The notes under the pieces are model-generated. The model was not told the origin of the DNA. It saw nothing but the letters and a program-made list of their open reading frames with translations, and ran no database searches. Positions 33,689 through 41,748 of a DNA stretch of 64,000 nt are shown here, in pieces (within the stretch, counting starts at the first letter, position 1; every line of letters starts with the position of its first letter). This DNA is from Cronobacter muytjensii ATCC 51329 (GTDB lineage Bacteria; Pseudomonadota; Gammaproteobacteria; Enterobacterales; Enterobacteriaceae), in NCBI RefSeq assembly GCF_001277195.1, contig NZ_CP012268.1:3286001-3350000 (forward strand). The letters are read 5' to 3'. Made by a program: the position numbers and the translations under genes.

Positions 33689-34627
33689 TTACGCCGGTGT
33701 CGGTAGCCCAAAAAAGTCGCGGGCGGTGATCACGTCTCTGGCGATTTGCGCCTTGAGTTCATCAAGCGAGGCAAACCGCTGTTCATTGCGTATTTTTTTA
33801 CGCAGCACTACATCTATATGGCGGCCGTAGAGGTCGATTGCAACGTCCAGCAGATGAACTTCAAGCTGCTGACGCACGCCAGCCACCGTCGGGCGGGTGC
33901 CGATATTGGCGACGCCAGGCAGCGGTTTATCGCTGATGCCCAGCACTTCCACCGCATAGACGCCCTTCACAGGCGAAACCTGACGGCGCAGCGGTACGTT
34001 CGCCGTCGGGAAACCTATGGTACGCCCCAGCGCGTCGCCGTGGACGACGCGCCCGGAGATAGCGAAAGGCCGTCCGAGCAGGTTTTCCGCCAGCGCTAAA
34101 TCATCCTGAGCGAGCGCCTGACGCACCGCAGTACTGCTAATGCGCACACCTTCATCGCAAAACGTTTGCGTGCTGGTGACTTCAAAGCCATATTCGCGCC
34201 CGGCTTTCTGTAATAACAAGAAATCCCCTTCGCGACCAGCGCCAAAGCGGAAATCATCCCCGGTAGCCAGAAATTTAACCCCGAGGCGCTCCACCAGCAG
34301 ATCGCTTACAAAGTTTTGCGCCGTCAGCGCGGCAAAGCGGCGGTCGAAGCGAATGCACAGCACGTAATCCACGCCGCAACGGGCGAGATAGCGCAGCTTT
34401 TCACGCAACCGCGTCAGCCGCGCAGGGGCTTTATCCGCGGCGAAAAGCTCAAGGGGCTGCGGCTCGAAAATCATGACCATAACGGGAAGGCCGCGTTCGC
34501 GCCCTTGCGCGCATAGCCCGCTCAGCAAAGCCTGGTGACCACGATGCACGCCATCGAAATTGCCGATGGTCAGCACGCAACCGTGATGCTCAGAGGTGAG
34601 ATTATGTATGCCGCGTATCAGCTTCAT
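33689..34627 (-). CDS. ribF: Bifunctional riboflavin kinase / FAD synthetase RibF
   Basis: RibF phosphorylates riboflavin to FMN and adenylates FMN to FAD. It has 312 residues (313 in E. coli). The N-terminal nucleotidyltransferase domain carries IGNFDGVHRGHQALL, and the C-terminal riboflavin kinase domain carries GRTIGFPTANV. It is the first gene of the ribF-ileS-lspA-fkpB-ispH run and divergent from rpsT. Confidence 0.97.
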   Translation of the reverse strand: MKLIRGIHNLTSEHHGCVLTIGNFDGVHRGHQALLSGLCAQGRERGLPVMVMIFEPQPLELFAADKAPARLTRLREKLRYLARCGVDYVLCIRFDRRFAALTAQNFVSDLLVERLGVKFLATGDDFRFGAGREGDFLLLQKAGREYGFEVTSTQTFCDEGVRISSTAVRQALAQDDLALAENLLGRPFAISGRVVHGDALGRTIGFPTANVPLRRQVSPVKGVYAVEVLGISDKPLPGVANIGTRPTVAGVRQQLEVHLLDVAIDLYGRHIDVVLRKKIRNEQRFASLDELKAQIARDVITARDFFGLPTPA

Positions 34628-34702
34628 GACTGGCTCAGGACAGTGAAAATCGTCGGATTATACCTTGTACAGCCTTTAAGGTTAACCGACGATTTGGCCC
34701 TG

Positions 34703-34840
34703 TCAGCCATAAACTGACAAGGATTTCATCGCGCTGCGCAACGGTTTCACGCTGAACGCGAATTTTGTCCCACAAAGACTGTATTCGCACGAGGCAAGCT
34801 GGTAGAATCTTGCGCCATCACTACGTAACGAGCGCCGCAT
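34703..34840 (-). CDS. yaaY: YaaY-like small ORF, doubtful
   Basis: A 45-residue frame starting MRRSLRSDGARFYQLASCEYSL that resembles the N-terminal half of E. coli YaaY from memory, then diverges and stops. It lies opposite the rpsT promoter region, and the similarity may only reflect conservation of that promoter DNA. There is no clear ribosome binding site. Confidence 0.25.
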   Translation of the reverse strand: MRRSLRSDGARFYQLASCEYSLCGTKFAFSVKPLRSAMKSLSVYG

Positions 34841-34897
34841 AACAACGGCGCTTATTTGCACAAATCCATTGACAAAAGAAGGCTGAAAGGGCATATT
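34780..34897 (+). promoter_or_regulatory. Tandem rpsT promoters P1 and P2
   Basis: P2 has a consensus TTGACA at 34869-34874, a 17-base spacer and CATATT at 34892-34897. An upstream -10 TAGAAT at 34803-34808 with a weak -35 (TGTATT at 34780-34785) is a candidate P1. Their -10 elements are 89 bases apart, which fits the two tandem promoters known for E. coli rpsT. The rest of the 317-base ribF-rpsT gap shows nothing else firm. Confidence 0.7.
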
Positions 34898-34944
34898 CCT
34901 CGGCCTTTGAATTGTCCACATAGATCATATTTGGGAGTTGGACC

Positions 34945-35208
34945 TTGGCTAATATCAAATCAGCTAAGAAGCGTGCCGTTCAGTCTGAAAAGGCCCGTAA
35001 GCACAACGCAAGCCGTCGCTCTATGATGCGTACTTTCATCAAGAAAGTATACGCAGCGATTGAAGCTGGCGACAAAGCTGCTGCACTGAAAGCATTTAAC
35101 GAAATGCAACCAATCGTGGATCGTCAGGCTGCTAAAGGTCTGATCCACAAAAACAAAGCCGCGCGTCATAAGGCTAACCTGACTGCGCAGATCAACAAAC
35201 TGGCTTAA
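34945..35208 (+). CDS. rpsT: 30S ribosomal protein S20
   Basis: S20 binds 16S rRNA early in 30S assembly. It has 87 residues, lysine/arginine-rich ([20 protein letters not shown]), equal in length to E. coli. It begins with the rare UUG codon at 34945, preceded by GGGAG. In E. coli this weak start underlies S20 autoregulation. It is followed by a strong terminator. Confidence 0.98.
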
Positions 35209-35244
35209 TCGCCATTCGTTGAAGCTTGTTTAAAGCAGCTTGTT

Positions 35245-35272
35245 AAAAAAACCCGCATCTGCGGGTTTTTTT
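35245..35272. terminator. rpsT terminator, also convergent with nhaR
   Basis: AAAAACCCGC and GCGGGTTTTT flank ATCT, with a run of seven T residues on the + strand and a matching A-run, so it can act on both strands. Confidence 0.9.
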
Positions 35273-35284
35273 ATGGCTGCGGTT

Positions 35285-36181
35285 TTATTTCGGCGGCACA
35301 AACAGCGCCGAGTAGTCGCGATTGCAGATACGCTGCACCGCCGGGTGCTGAATCATCCTCTCCGCAAAAATCGCGTGATACTCTTCCATCACATTATCCA
35401 CCCGCCCTATCTCGACGATATTGTCATCCTCATAAAAATCGTGCGCGTACAGGCTTGGCGCCACAAACACGGCGTTATGCGCCGCGCCGAACGCTTTCAT
35501 CAGCGCCGCGTCGTCAAACTCGCCGAGGATCTCCACCTTCAGCCCCTGCGAGTGGATCCAGTTAAGCAGTTTGCGCCCAAGCATCGAACGACGCCCCGGG
35601 ATCAACAGCCGTCGCTCTTCGAGACACGCCGGGAAGGGCCTCGTCGGGGCCGGATTCTGACACCAGAAACTCACGCTACACTCGCCGATTTTCACGGAAA
35701 ACAGCCCCGCCTGCTGCGTGGAGTCGATGGGGCAGTCGGAGATAATCATGTCGAGCTTATGCTGGCTGAGCTGTTCCAGAAGCATCTCGTGGGTCGATTC
35801 AAAACAGCGCAGATGAATTTGTTCATCTTCCACTACCGCCGCGTCCAGTACGCCGCTCACCAGCCGTTTAGAGAGCGCGTCCGCCACGCCGACATCAAAC
35901 AACAAATGAGATTCTTTGCGGTAATTGATGATATCCAGCATCTCCTGGCTCAGGGTAAACATACGGTCAGCGTAACGAAACACCAGCTGTCCCAGCTCGC
36001 TGGGCTCAAGCCCCCTTCCCTTACGCTTAAACAGTTTGCCCTGTAGCCGCTCCTCCAGCGCTTTTATCTGCCCGGTAATGGTTTGCGGCGTGAGGTACAG
36101 CGCCTCGGCGGCACCGACGACCGAGCCCTCTTTGCAAACCTGCCAGAAGTAATACAGGTGGTTGTAGTTGATGTGAGACAT
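35285..36181 (-). CDS. nhaR: LysR-type activator NhaR
   Basis: NhaR is a sodium-responsive LysR activator of nhaA and, in E. coli, of pgaABCD and osmC. The 298 residues compare with 301 in E. coli. The N-terminal helix-turn-helix includes SVVGAAEALYLTPQTITGQIK. It lies 72 bases downstream of nhaA in the same direction, the E. coli arrangement. Confidence 0.95.
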   Translation of the reverse strand: MSHINYNHLYYFWQVCKEGSVVGAAEALYLTPQTITGQIKALEERLQGKLFKRKGRGLEPSELGQLVFRYADRMFTLSQEMLDIINYRKESHLLFDVGVADALSKRLVSGVLDAAVVEDEQIHLRCFESTHEMLLEQLSQHKLDMIISDCPIDSTQQAGLFSVKIGECSVSFWCQNPAPTRPFPACLEERRLLIPGRRSMLGRKLLNWIHSQGLKVEILGEFDDAALMKAFGAAHNAVFVAPSLYAHDFYEDDNIVEIGRVDNVMEEYHAIFAERMIQHPAVQRICNRDYSALFVPPK

Positions 36182-36253
36182 GAGCGCATTCTCCCTGAAC
36201 TCCCTGAGAGCGGAGCGGCCTTCACTCCGGAAGGCCGCGTGATAAAGCGGGCG

Positions 36254-37423
36254 CTAACGCGTACCCGACAAATGGCCGCGCAGCAGCAAATAGCCGGTGA
36301 CCGCAGCCAGTAATGACCCGACCAGAATGCCAAGTTTCGCCCAGGTCACCAGCGCGGCATCAACATCGCCAAACGCCAGCGAGGCGATAAAAATAGACAT
36401 GGTAAAACCGATGCCGCACAGCACGCCGACGGCCATAATCGTTTTCTGCGTGACACCCGGCGGCAGCGTGGCCCATTTGAGCTTGACCGCCAGCGCGCAA
36501 AAGAGGCTGATGCCAAGCGGCTTGCCGATAAACAGTCCGGCGATAATACCCAGCGGCAGCAGTGATGCCAGGCCCGCCAGCGTAACGCCCTCAAGCGAAA
36601 CGCCCGCATTGGCGAACGCGAACAGCGGCAGGATCATAAAACCTACCCACGGATGCAGCGCGTGCTCCAGCGTGCCGGCGGGCGAATGCCCCTTTTCTGC
36701 CTTAAGCGGCACAAAAAAGCCGATAATCACGCCCGCCAGCGTGGCGTGAACGCCAGATTTCAGCACCGCGGTCCAGAGCACCACGCCTACCAGAATATAA
36801 ACTCCGACGCGGCGCACGTTGCAGATATTCAGGAGCGCCAGCACGGCGATCGCGCCCGCCGCCACCAGCAGCGACACCATTGACAGCGAACTGGTGTAAA
36901 ACAGCGCAATAATCACAATCGCGCCCAGATCATCAATAATCGCCAGCGCCATCAGAAAGATTTTCAGCGCGGGCGGCACGCGGCTGCCGAGCAGCGCCAG
37001 GATCCCCAGCGCGAACGCGATATCGGTCGCCGCAGGAATAGCCCAGCCCGCGCGAGTGATCGGATCCTGATAATTAAAGGCCAGATAGAGCGCGGCCGGA
37101 ACGACCATGCCGCCCAGCGCGGCAATCACCGGCAGCGAGGCTTGCCGGCGGCTTGCAAGCGAGCCCTGCACCAGTTCACGCTTAACCTCCAGCCCGACCA
37201 GCAAAAAGAACACGGCCATCAGGGCGTCGTTCACCCACAGCAACATGTTCTTTTTGATCTCCAGCGCCCCGACCTGTAACTCCACCGGTGTGCTAAGAAA
37301 GCCTTCATAGAGGTCGTGTGTGGCGCTCATATTGGCCAGCAACATGGCCAGCGCAGCCGCCGCGATGAGTACGATGCCGCCCGCAGCCTCGTTTTTAAAG
37401 AAACGTTGTACCGCTTTTATCAT
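36254..37423 (-). CDS. nhaA: Na+/H+ antiporter NhaA
   Basis: NhaA exchanges two protons for one sodium ion across the inner membrane and is the main enterobacterial defence against sodium at alkaline pH. From ATG at 37423 it is 389 residues (388 in E. coli), starting MIKAVQRFFKNEAAGG. The frame is open a further 12 codons, but those residues are unconserved; an ATG at 37426 is equally possible. About twelve transmembrane helices are seen, with the ion-binding aspartate pair in AIIDDLGAI. nhaR follows. Confidence 0.94.
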   Translation of the reverse strand: MIKAVQRFFKNEAAGGIVLIAAAALAMLLANMSATHDLYEGFLSTPVELQVGALEIKKNMLLWVNDALMAVFFLLVGLEVKRELVQGSLASRRQASLPVIAALGGMVVPAALYLAFNYQDPITRAGWAIPAATDIAFALGILALLGSRVPPALKIFLMALAIIDDLGAIVIIALFYTSSLSMVSLLVAAGAIAVLALLNICNVRRVGVYILVGVVLWTAVLKSGVHATLAGVIIGFFVPLKAEKGHSPAGTLEHALHPWVGFMILPLFAFANAGVSLEGVTLAGLASLLPLGIIAGLFIGKPLGISLFCALAVKLKWATLPPGVTQKTIMAVGVLCGIGFTMSIFIASLAFGDVDAALVTWAKLGILVGSLLAAVTGYLLLRGHLSGTR

Positions 37424-37582
37424 CATTGTCCATCCAGAATATTGAGATGACCTGTTCACTTACTTTCGGTATGTATAAGGATAGCGACCTTTACTCATCG
37501 GAAAAGCAGTTTATTCTGCGCATAAAGATCGGCTAAAACGAATTAATGAGAACAATGACGCGGCGTTGTTAACGATAGCGAT

Positions 37583-37615
37583 AAAAAAGGCCCCGGTAAT
37601 CCCTACCCGGGGCCT
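37583..37615 (-). terminator. Chitinase gene terminator
   Basis: On the minus strand AGGCCCCGG and CCGGGGCCT form a nine-pair stem with a ten-base loop, followed by six T residues. It lies about 50 bases past the chitinase stop and before the nhaA upstream region. Confidence 0.87.
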
Positions 37616-37667
37616 CAAACCCGCTCAAACACGGGCTGAGCGGAAAAGCGGAACTATGTCGTGAAGA

Positions 37668-39770
37668 TCAGTATGTCCCAATGTCAGTCCAGACCTGATA
37701 TGGCCCGCTGTTAAGATCCGGCTGATCGCCCTGCGAGTACCAGTTAACCTGATAGTTATGGCCTTTCCAGCTCACCTTCTCGAAAGTGCCCCATTTCGCG
37801 CCGTAAACCGTACTGGCGCTCCAGAGCGGATACGGTGCGCCGCCGGAACCGCTATTATCCGGCGTTGGGGTTGGGGTTGGCGTCGGCGTCGGCGTTGGAG
37901 TCGGTTCCGGTTCGGGCGTCGGGGTCGGGGCTGGCGTGTCACCATCAGACGACGCACTACCCGGCACGGCGGTCACCACAAAACGCTGCTGCGAAGAGGG
38001 CTCGTTTTTACTGTCGCGCACGAAGAGCGTGAACTGGAAATCGGTGCTCTGCGTGACGACCGGCACGTCAAATTCAATCACGGCAGCGCTCTTATCCGCC
38101 ACGCTGATGGTAGACGGCACGCCCCAGCTGAAGCTCAGCGCGTCGTTATCTTCATCGCGGGATGCCTCGCCGGAAAGCTGAATACGCGACCCGCCGACCA
38201 CGCGTAGCTGAATAGCCGCCATGGGCGCATGGTTTACTGCCGGCTGCGGTTCGTTATCGCTGCTGCCGCTATCCGGTTCAGAAACGTTAATGCCTTCAAA
38301 ATAGAACGGCTTCATATCGACCGTCTGGGTCTCGATCTCATACCCCAGCCCTTCACGCGCGGCATTCACCAGCACGCCGTTATCCTGGTCGATAGTCCAG
38401 GTAAACAGACCGCCAAGATTACGCGACGCGGCGTACTGGCCTTTGGCTTTGACCGAGCGCGGTGTATCCAGCGACATAAAGAGTTTGCTCTGCGGGTTGT
38501 AGAGATAATCCGCATTGGCGACTTTGTCGGTATAGACGTTAAAGCCGTTACGTCCTTTCTGGTTTTCCAGATCCAGGTAGTTGTAAATGGTGTCGTACCA
38601 TTCGGTGCTGCCGGATTCGAACGTCCCGGTGGTGGTGCCGTTGCCCGGCGTATACGCGCCTTTGAGCGGCGAGAAGCTCTCAATCATCGCATTGCGGGCG
38701 TTACGGGTATAACCGGCGTAACCGATATTAATACGTTCGGAAGGGAAACCTTCGGCAATCAGGTAATCCACGACCGCTTCGATGCTCCAGCCGCCCGCAG
38801 TAAGCGGGGTGAGGTTGGTATGGTGCGTCAGGGTCTCGGCCCACGGCGTGCCGAAGAAGTCATAGGTCATGACGTTAATGGCGTACAGGCCTGCGTCCAT
38901 GAGCGCTTTGACATTAGAATATTCGAGCGTAGACACGACGGCCGAGCTGGCAATAGAAATTTTTACGTCGCTGCGTCCTGCCGCGCTGAGTTGTTTTTTG
39001 AGTTCAGCGATAAGCAGCGCGTAGTTGGCGCCATCTTCCGGGCCATGCGGGTTGCCATTGCCCTCAGCGTTCGGGTATTCCCAGTCGATATCCACTTCGC
39101 TGAACATCGGGAACTGCTTAAACAGTTTGACCACGCCTGCGGCGAAGGTTTTACGCGAAGAGTCGGTTTTCGACATCTCATGAAAACCGTTACTCATGGT
39201 CCAGCCGCCGATACTCATTGAAAGCGCAAGGGTATGTCCCTGCTGTTTCGCTCTTTGTTGAAGATCGCGCAGACCGCCGAGCAGGCCTTTGGTGGTGGCC
39301 TGCGTGACGGTAGCCGGATCGATATCCCAGCCGCTGGTGCTGTGACCGCAGTTAACGTAAGACTGAAAATCGCCCCATGGATCAAGGAACGTCGGTTCGT
39401 TCGTGTTTTTGTTGGTCAGGCGAGCGGCGTTTTCAATCGTGTATTGCTTTTCGCCTTTATCGCCGACGATGCCCAGGAAACCGAAAACGATCTTGTCATA
39501 CGCGGTGGGCGACACTTTTGCGAGATCGTAGCCGCGCCCACGATTGGATGGGGTATCGTCGCCCTGGAGGCGTCCATCATACTGGGACCAGTCGGTATAA
39601 TAACCAAATACTTTAGGCTTATTAGCAGACTTATATTTATTGTATACCGGCTTTGCCACGCGGGCTGATGTATAGCTGTATTTTTCAGCTTCACTGGCCG
39701 GATTAAACCCATCTGCAGCGTTACTGGTTTCGGTCAGGCTGTCGCCCTGAATTAATTTACTTGTAGCCAT
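37668..39770 (-). CDS. chiA: GH18 chitinase with C-terminal chitin-binding module, no Sec signal
   Basis: A 700-residue chitinase. The GH18 barrel spans roughly 50-470, with SIGGW at 186-190 and the catalytic D227-I-D229-W-E231 motif intact. An Ig/PKD-like domain (about 515-605), a Pro-Thr linker (612-637) and a carbohydrate-binding type 5/12 module (645-700, with W, W and YQV/W aromatics) follow. The N-terminus MATSKLIQGDSLTETSNAAD is hydrophilic, with no signal peptide. AAGGA lies eight bases before the ATG. The gene is divergent from a membrane-anchored regulator and a muramidase, pointing to holin/muramidase-dependent export. It resembles the chitinase next to dnaJ in Salmonella. Confidence 0.93.
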   Translation of the reverse strand: MATSKLIQGDSLTETSNAADGFNPASEAEKYSYTSARVAKPVYNKYKSANKPKVFGYYTDWSQYDGRLQGDDTPSNRGRGYDLAKVSPTAYDKIVFGFLGIVGDKGEKQYTIENAARLTNKNTNEPTFLDPWGDFQSYVNCGHSTSGWDIDPATVTQATTKGLLGGLRDLQQRAKQQGHTLALSMSIGGWTMSNGFHEMSKTDSSRKTFAAGVVKLFKQFPMFSEVDIDWEYPNAEGNGNPHGPEDGANYALLIAELKKQLSAAGRSDVKISIASSAVVSTLEYSNVKALMDAGLYAINVMTYDFFGTPWAETLTHHTNLTPLTAGGWSIEAVVDYLIAEGFPSERINIGYAGYTRNARNAMIESFSPLKGAYTPGNGTTTGTFESGSTEWYDTIYNYLDLENQKGRNGFNVYTDKVANADYLYNPQSKLFMSLDTPRSVKAKGQYAASRNLGGLFTWTIDQDNGVLVNAAREGLGYEIETQTVDMKPFYFEGINVSEPDSGSSDNEPQPAVNHAPMAAIQLRVVGGSRIQLSGEASRDEDNDALSFSWGVPSTISVADKSAAVIEFDVPVVTQSTDFQFTLFVRDSKNEPSSQQRFVVTAVPGSASSDGDTPAPTPTPEPEPTPTPTPTPTPTPTPDNSGSGGAPYPLWSASTVYGAKWGTFEKVSWKGHNYQVNWYSQGDQPDLNSGPYQVWTDIGTY
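37860..37937 (-). repeat. Pro-Thr linker-coding tandem repeat
   Basis: Codons 612-637 of the chitinase encode alternating Pro-Thr with a Pro-Glu interruption. At the DNA level this is a set of imperfect six-base units (GGCGTT, GGGGTT, GGCGTC) that could vary in number by slippage. Confidence 0.8.
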
Positions 39771-40173
39771 GTTTATTTTCCTTCGTGAAAAGTGAGTGCA
39801 GTACTTTCTGCGCTAACTATCATGCGTGGACAAAAAACATCGCGCCAATCACATCAAATAAAACTCCAATAAAAAATAAGCGCATTTATGAAACTTATTA
39901 AAAAAGATTAAACTTAACGAAAATTTTTTTGAAATTACCATTAAATATCAACACTATGATTCAAAATATATAATGTATTAAAGATTAAGCACACTTTAAT
40001 TGTCACTTAAAAAGCATTTAATAACGGTGGCAAATCGTGATCTGAACTGTCGTTTCGTTAAATAAAACCACTTTTTTTAATGCGGGCTATGGAAAATAAC
40101 GAAGCTGAACTTTACTCTCTAAATCGCTAAAGGAACTTCCCGCCATATATTTATATCTGTCAACAGGTGATAT
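39771..40173. promoter_or_regulatory. AT-rich divergent control region of the chitinase locus
   Basis: This 403-base stretch carries no gene and is markedly AT-rich relative to the flanking chromosome. It must hold the promoters for the chitinase (minus) and the membrane-anchored regulator (plus). No site can be assigned firmly; the composition makes it a plausible H-NS-silenced region. Confidence 0.55.
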
Positions 40174-40620
40174 ATGAAAAGCTATGTTATTAATCGCAAT
40201 TGTATTTTTACAGAGGCTAATAACGAATTAAAAAACACGGATAACGCATGCGTCATCAAAATGACAACCATGCGCGCACGTTGCCTGAGCTTCATTATTG
40301 AAAACGCAAAAAATGGCATTATCGAAAAACAACAAATCGCCGCGGTACTCTGGGGCAGTCGTGGTCAGTACATCAGCGACGCTAATCTTACGCAGGTGCT
40401 TTACCTGCTACGTCGGGATCTGCGCACGCTCGGCATCAATGATTTGTTCGTCACTGTGCCCAAGCTTGGCATCAAAGTGAACGATGAGATCCCTGTCGAC
40501 CTGCTGACAGTTGAAAACAATAAGAAACCTAAACGCACGTGGTGGACGATGGCGTTGTTCGCCGTTTTTGTTGTCTGCGTACTGGCGCTTTTTACTTTGA
40601 TGGATGTGAGCCACCCCTGA
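40174..40620 (+). CDS. Membrane-anchored winged-helix regulator (CadC/ToxR-like, no sensor domain)
   Basis: The 148-residue protein has an N-terminal OmpR/CadC-type winged helix (about residues 10-105; KQQIAAVLWGSRGQYISDANLTQVLYLLRRDLRTLG is the recognition-helix region). One transmembrane helix follows (about 124-143) and only five residues (DVSHP) remain outside. It lacks the periplasmic sensor of CadC or ToxR. AGGTGA precedes the ATG. The muramidase gene begins 22 bases downstream, so the two are probably one operon, divergent from the chitinase. A role in controlling the locus is inferred from position; a similar gene sits at the same place in Salmonella. Confidence 0.8.
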   Translation: MKSYVINRNCIFTEANNELKNTDNACVIKMTTMRARCLSFIIENAKNGIIEKQQIAAVLWGSRGQYISDANLTQVLYLLRRDLRTLGINDLFVTVPKLGIKVNDEIPVDLLTVENNKKPKRTWWTMALFAVFVVCVLALFTLMDVSHP

Positions 40621-40642
40621 ATTTCTGCTGCGAGGAACCATT

Positions 40643-41182
40643 ATGAATCCTGTCATTGACGGCATCCTGAACATCGAAGGGAATTATGTGAATCATCCAG
40701 CCGATCTCGGTGGTCCCACAAAGTGGGGCATTACCGAGAAAACCGCCAGAGCGCACGGTTATAAAGGCGATATGCGCGCACTCACCCGTGAAGAGGCATA
40801 CAACATACTGGAACAAGATTACTGGATAGCCCCGGGTTTTAACCGCGTCGCTCAGTATTCGCTCCCCGTGGCGTTTGAGCTTTGCGATGCAGGCACTAAT
40901 ATCGGCCCCGCGATCCCCGCCCGCTGGCTACAGCGCTGGCTCAATGCTTTTAATCGCCAGCAGAAGCTTTATGGCGATCTGGTCGTGGATGGCGCTATCG
41001 GGAAAAATACGCTTGAGGCCTTAAAACGTTACCTGGATGAACGAGGCAAAGAAGGCGAAATCGTGCTGGTACGGGCGCTGAACTGTACGCAAGGCGACTA
41101 TTATCTTGATATAACGGAAAAACGGGAAGCTAACGAGGCGTTTATTTACGGCTGGCTGCGTGAAAGGGTCACGATGTCCTGA
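40643..41182 (+). CDS. TtsA-like GH108 N-acetylmuramidase, probable secretion lysin
   Basis: A 179-residue endolysin-like muramidase without a signal peptide. The GH108 catalytic domain begins MNPVIDGILNIEGNY, with E12 as the expected catalytic glutamate, then DLGGPTKWGITEKTARAHGYKG. The C-terminal peptidoglycan-binding domain (VDGAIGKNTLEALKRYL) and the NCTQGDYYLDI motif follow. The layout matches TtsA, the muramidase that releases typhoid toxin in Salmonella Typhi. GAGG lies seven bases before the start. It probably hydrolyses peptidoglycan to release the chitinase after holin action. A relic prophage lysozyme is the alternative. Confidence 0.87.
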   Translation: MNPVIDGILNIEGNYVNHPADLGGPTKWGITEKTARAHGYKGDMRALTREEAYNILEQDYWIAPGFNRVAQYSLPVAFELCDAGTNIGPAIPARWLQRWLNAFNRQQKLYGDLVVDGAIGKNTLEALKRYLDERGKEGEIVLVRALNCTQGDYYLDITEKREANEAFIYGWLRERVTMS

Positions 41183-41193
41183 GGACGGAAAAG

Positions 41194-41220
41194 AAAAGCC
41201 CGCTATCACGGCGGGCTTTT
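41194..41220. terminator. Terminator between the muramidase and holin genes
   Basis: AAAAGCCCGC and GCGGGCTTTT form a ten-pair stem around a seven-base loop, with T or A runs on either side. It ends both converging transcripts. Confidence 0.88.
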
Positions 41221-41226
41221 GCTGGT

Positions 41227-41565
41227 TTATTTTAACAGGGACGTGCCGCCCAAAAAGCTTTTTACTCTCTCGCTTAGTATCCGCAGTATCGGTGTTGCAA
41301 ATACCCCGCCAAGACCTGCCAGCATCAGTACCATATTAAAACTCATGTTTCGGTCAATCGCCGCCACGCTTAACAGAAAGGCGGTAAAACATGAGATAGC
41401 GATCTGCGCCAGGCAGTCCATAATATCTTTATGGGTTTGACTTTTTTCACACTTCATCAGATAGCTGACAAAGCCGCCCCAACCGCCGATAGCAATAATG
41501 GTTAATAAAATTTCCAGTTCAACCAAAACCAGTTTTGGCGTGGGGATATGCGCTGCAATAGACAT
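41227..41565 (-). CDS. Small three-helix holin-like membrane protein (LydA-type)
   Basis: A 112-residue membrane protein with three hydrophobic segments (about 13-35, 50-68 and 76-95), a short polar N-terminus (MSIAAHIPTPK) and a basic C-terminus (RVKSFLGGTSLLK). This topology suits a class I holin of the LydA/holin III type. GAGG lies seven bases before the ATG. It is convergent with the muramidase and downstream of the LysR regulator on the same strand, so the lytic pair is split over two transcripts. Its likely job is to let the muramidase reach the periplasm. Confidence 0.78.
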   Translation of the reverse strand: MSIAAHIPTPKLVLVELEILLTIIAIGGWGGFVSYLMKCEKSQTHKDIMDCLAQIAISCFTAFLLSVAAIDRNMSFNMVLMLAGLGGVFATPILRILSERVKSFLGGTSLLK

Positions 41566-41748
41566 GATAAACCTCGATAATTAGTGAACGATAAATGAAT
41601 ACGCCATCTGGCGATGCAATAAAGTTAGCACCCTAATCAGTAGTAAGGTAATCATTTCATCTCACTGCGGGACGTACACTCTTATTAATGGAGGAACAGT
41701 TTTTTAGTCATGAAAAGAGATGGCTGTGATTTACAAGTTCGGAACAGG

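Noticed and set aside
37862..37936. Short tandem repeats as a possible CRISPR or minisatellite
   Set aside because: They are in-frame codons for a Pro-Thr linker, with no spacers.
41219..41440. 73-codon + strand frame opposite the holin gene
   Set aside because: The minus-strand frame has a good ribosome binding site and three membrane helices; the + frame overlaps the terminator.
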